From NCBI RefSeq assembly GCF_040438885.1, contig NZ_CP159218.1:372001-436000 (forward strand): 64,000 nt of DNA. The letters run 5' to 3'. The position numbers and the translations under genes are program-made. The notes under the pieces were generated by a model. It was not told the origin of the DNA and ran no database searches. It saw only the letters and a program-made list of their open reading frames with translations. Origin of the DNA: Nakamurella sp. A5-74 (GTDB lineage: Bacteria > Actinomycetota > Actinomycetes > Mycobacteriales > Nakamurellaceae). Shown here piece after piece: positions 63,697-64,000 of the stretch (its first letter is position 1; every line of letters begins with the position of its first letter).

Positions 63697-63770
63697 CGGC
63701 GCAGGATAGGACGCTCCTCCGACAGCGAGGCCCCCGCGGATCTCCTGGGATCGCGGAGAACCCGCAGAGC

Positions 63771-64000
63771 TCAGCGACCTGCGCGCCGCCAGGCGATCAG
63801 CGCGGTCGCGTCGATCTCGTCGTCGCGGCTGATGGTCACGTCGAATCCTGCGGACCGGTAGAGCGAGGTGGCGGCCACGATCTGCGGCTCTCCGATCTCG
63901 GTCACGAACCGGCCCGTCGAGGTCATCCACCGGCCCGCTGCCCCTGCCATCCGACGATGCACGGCCAGCCCGTCGTCACCGCCGTCCAGTGCGGCGCGCG
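63771..64000 (-). CDS. Methyltransferase C-terminus (HemK/PrmC-like), cut by window end
   Basis: The C-terminal 75 or so codons; the 5' part lies beyond the window. ALDGGDDGLAVHRRMAGAAG, RWMTSTGRFVTEIGEPQ and the final DEIDATALIAWR follow the pattern of putative protein N5-glutamine methyltransferases. The active-site NPPY would be in the missing part. Confidence 0.7.
   Translation of the reverse strand, partial: RAALDGGDDGLAVHRRMAGAAGRWMTSTGRFVTEIGEPQIVAATSLYRSAGFDVTISRDDEIDATALIAWRRAGR

Overview
The window is about 64 kb of high-GC actinobacterial chromosome. The left end carries the cell-wall/signalling operon fhaA-fhaB-pstP-rodA-pbpA-pknA followed outward by tRNA-Leu(CAG), the order seen near the replication origin in mycobacteria and relatives. 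Lsr2, a PRC-barrel operon, a DUF222/HNH gene and dispersed extragenic repeats also fit an actinobacterium. A Nakamurella-like lineage is my guess, not a demonstrated assignment.

Layout. 1-7.1 kb: wall-synthesis and Ser/Thr-phosphorylation operon on the minus strand. 7.4-11.7 kb: PadR/DUF1707 operon, an ABC-F ATPase and a DsbA/FrnE-type oxidoreductase. 11.88 kb: tRNA-Leu. 12.1-36.5 kb: a mobile/defence island, partly lower in GC. It holds a transposase operon with a recombinase-like partner, two XRE regulators each beside a strong palindrome, and a lipoprotein. Next come a restriction-methylase gene split by an IS30 element, an overlapping gene resembling the OGG fold, a secreted-type nuclease toxin with DUF4304 immunity-like genes, and a second Lsr2. 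An ImmA/IrrE metallopeptidase gene split by an IS701-type element overlaps a nucleotide cyclase gene. The island ends with a PIN-domain pair and a CBASS operon (HNH-SAVED Cap5, CD-NTase with AGS-C-like tail, small membrane protein).

36.5-64 kb is ordinary chromosome: an unusual alanine-rich Ser/Thr kinase, a membrane/wHTH operon with paired operators, oxidoreductases, a DUF222/HNH gene and PRC-barrel genes. A gamma-glutamyl-amine catabolic operon follows (permease, FadR-type regulator, glutamine synthetase-like ligase, aldehyde dehydrogenase, SDR, class I amidotransferase-type hydrolase). Then come the chromosomal lsr2, a SipW-like signal peptidase fused to a LamG-like domain beside a TasA-like protein, a MarR/azoreductase pair, and small membrane proteins up to a methyltransferase cut by the window end.

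The most interesting parts are these. (i) Two insertion sequences sit in two defence-type genes, and in both cases removing the element plus one target duplication restores a perfect reading frame (1128 and 179 residues). (ii) The ImmA/IrrE-cyclase overlap looks like a Pycsar-type module with a protease in the effector position. (iii) The restriction methylase is translationally coupled to an OGG-fold-like protein. (iv) The signal peptidase contains an internal copy of the signal carried by its neighbour, suggesting it may process itself.
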